Shown: positions 63,871 to 64,000 of the stretch, piece by piece | How the letters are laid out: the number at the start of each line of letters is the position of its first letter | Position numbering within the stretch: position 1 is the stretch's first letter | From: an uncultured Gammaproteobacteria bacterium | Lineage (GTDB): Bacteria > Pseudomonadota > Gammaproteobacteria > CAKMZV01 | Length of the DNA: 64,000 bases | Direction of reading: 5' to 3' | NCBI GenBank assembly: GCA_929200535.1 | Contig: CAKMZV010000003.1 | Span: forward strand, 49,237-113,236 | The notes under the pieces: model-generated | What the model saw: only the letters and a program-made list of their open reading frames with translations | Database searches by the model: none | What the model was told of the DNA's origin: nothing | Program-made: the position numbers and the translations under genes

Positions 63871-64000
63871 TCGTTCCCACTCAGGAGCGTGGGAACCATT
63901 AACCATTGACAATTAACAATTAACCATTATTTTGTGGATTTTTTCTTTTTTTACTTAAATATGCTATAATAATTTTAATTAACCATATAGTGTGTGTTAT

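Noticed and set aside
63692-63916. 74 aa ORF with PSPQPSPSGRGS
   Set aside because: It is translation through the nested inverted repeats; composition is repeat-driven and not protein-like.
1-64000. CRISPR arrays, rRNA and tRNA genes, prophage or conjugative modules
   Set aside because: No regularly spaced repeats, no recognisable RNA genes, no transposase, integrase or phage structural ORFs seen.

Overview
This 64 kb AT-rich window is dominated by a large mosaic surface-polysaccharide (O-antigen/capsule-type) locus at about 1-51.5 kb. A conserved chromosomal flank follows: PPOX, rpmF-plsX-fabH-fabD-fabG, an unknown membrane protein, a Kef-type antiporter, an outer-membrane barrel and a DUF2130-like protein. 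The glycan locus encodes several nucleotide-sugar routes: FnlABC plus a WbpG/HisH/HisF amidotransferase set, a PglC/ATP-grasp/HAD/aminotransferase/WbpM block, RmlAB, Gmd/Fcl and a nucleotide-sugar dehydrogenase. It also encodes two initiating transferases (PglC-like and WecA-like), two flippase types (Wzx and PglK-like ABC), two polymerase candidates (one split at a poly-T run) and many glycosyltransferases. The most notable system is a predicted phosphonate decoration pathway: PEP mutase fused to a cytidylyltransferase, phosphonopyruvate decarboxylase, an Fe-alcohol dehydrogenase-type reductase, LicD-like transferases (one with two LicD domains) and a TagF-like transferase. Part of this pathway is present as an apparently perfect direct repeat of at least 2.4 kb, with copies 26,927 bp apart. 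The locus also contains degraded duplicate modules. The gla/gmd/fcl copies have decayed in a complementary way, and the gmd that looks intact carries a compensated frameshift. Remnants of the ABC flippase, the Fe-ADH and a GT2 gene mark further duplications. No rRNA, tRNA or CRISPR array was recognised. The host taxon cannot be assigned confidently from the sequence alone.
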